From: Closterium sp. NIES-65
Taxonomy: Eukaryota; Streptophyta; Zygnematophyceae; Desmidiales; Closteriaceae
Length of the DNA stretch: 64,000 nucleotides
Reading direction: 5' to 3'
Assembly (NCBI GenBank): GCA_948144175.1
Contig: CANXME010002470.1
Span: 84,501-148,500 of the forward strand
This document shows, one piece after another, positions 63,962 to 64,000 of this stretch (its first letter is position 1; every line of letters begins with the position of its first letter). The notes under the pieces are model-generated. The model was not told the origin of the DNA and did no database searches. It worked only from the letters and a program-made list of their open reading frames with translations. Both the position numbers and the translations under genes were made by a program.

Positions 63962-64000
63962 TTATTAGTGTAAGGGCCTAATAAACTCAAGCTTTTCAGA
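63962..64000 (-). repeat. Partial 5' LTR of the deletion derivative
   Basis: It begins TTAGTGTAAGGGCCTAATAA, matching the start of the copia-1 LTRs, and runs off the right edge of the window. Confidence 0.75.

Overview
The window looks like a repeat-dominated stretch of a eukaryotic nuclear genome, most likely a green alga of the streptophyte (charophyte) type. The assignment is an inference from GT-AG-like splice signals, a short plant-type CCCTAAA telomere-like tract, a chromodomain Ty3/gypsy element, plant-like Ty1/copia elements with initiator-Met-tRNA primer sites, and a PIF/Harbinger transposon. I recognise no single-copy housekeeping gene and cannot name a species.

Positions 1-29,290 hold a dense cluster of non-LTR retrotransposon copies whose reverse transcriptases (RT) all read on the minus strand. 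The last module of the RT protein is not APE-like. It has a C-x-C...H-x3-C finger followed by a D-x14-D motif, as in restriction-like-endonuclease (RLE) LINEs of the R2/NeSL/CRE/Utopia type. I call the subfamilies A (2274-5970, 11198-12051, 12052-16985), B (6053-10700, 18995-20135, 20141-24812), C (16986-18916) and D (24813-29290). Copies follow one another head-to-tail with almost no spacer. In every copy that keeps its 5' end, a second protein is encoded on the opposite strand, divergently from the RT. It has a Pro/Ala-rich N-terminus, an RGG-like patch in B, and a C-terminal helical domain shared by A, B and D. A copia gag relic, a GTCGAC-rich repeat and a tRNA-Glu-like 234-bp tandem repeat sit in or beside this cluster.

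Positions 29,291-36,263 hold a diverged solo LTR and a complete Ty3/gypsy chromovirus (30143-35663) with apparently identical 327-bp LTRs, a perfect 5-bp target duplication, open gag and pol, and a GGGAAAC -1 frameshift heptamer in the gag-pol overlap.

Positions 36,264-46,692 are rich in tandem repeats: four short minisatellites, then about 7 kb of a 19-bp minisatellite, then a plus-strand coding region for an Ala/Thr-repeat, HMG/YABBY-like, Glu-rich protein. Splice signals and reading phase suggest that the 7-kb array is one intron of this gene.

Positions 46,693-51,397 hold a damaged PIF/Harbinger transposon (DDE transposase on plus, Myb/SANT-like protein on minus) and two related MITEs, one lying inside the transposase gene. 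Positions 51,398-64,000 are Ty1/copia elements on the minus strand: a truncated element with a short LTR, a two-LTR element (54879-61712) with stop-ridden genes, and rearranged fragments of the same family running off the end. Most of the window is therefore mobile DNA at different stages of decay. The gypsy element is the best candidate for recent activity, and the LINE cluster with its opposite-strand protein is the most unusual feature.
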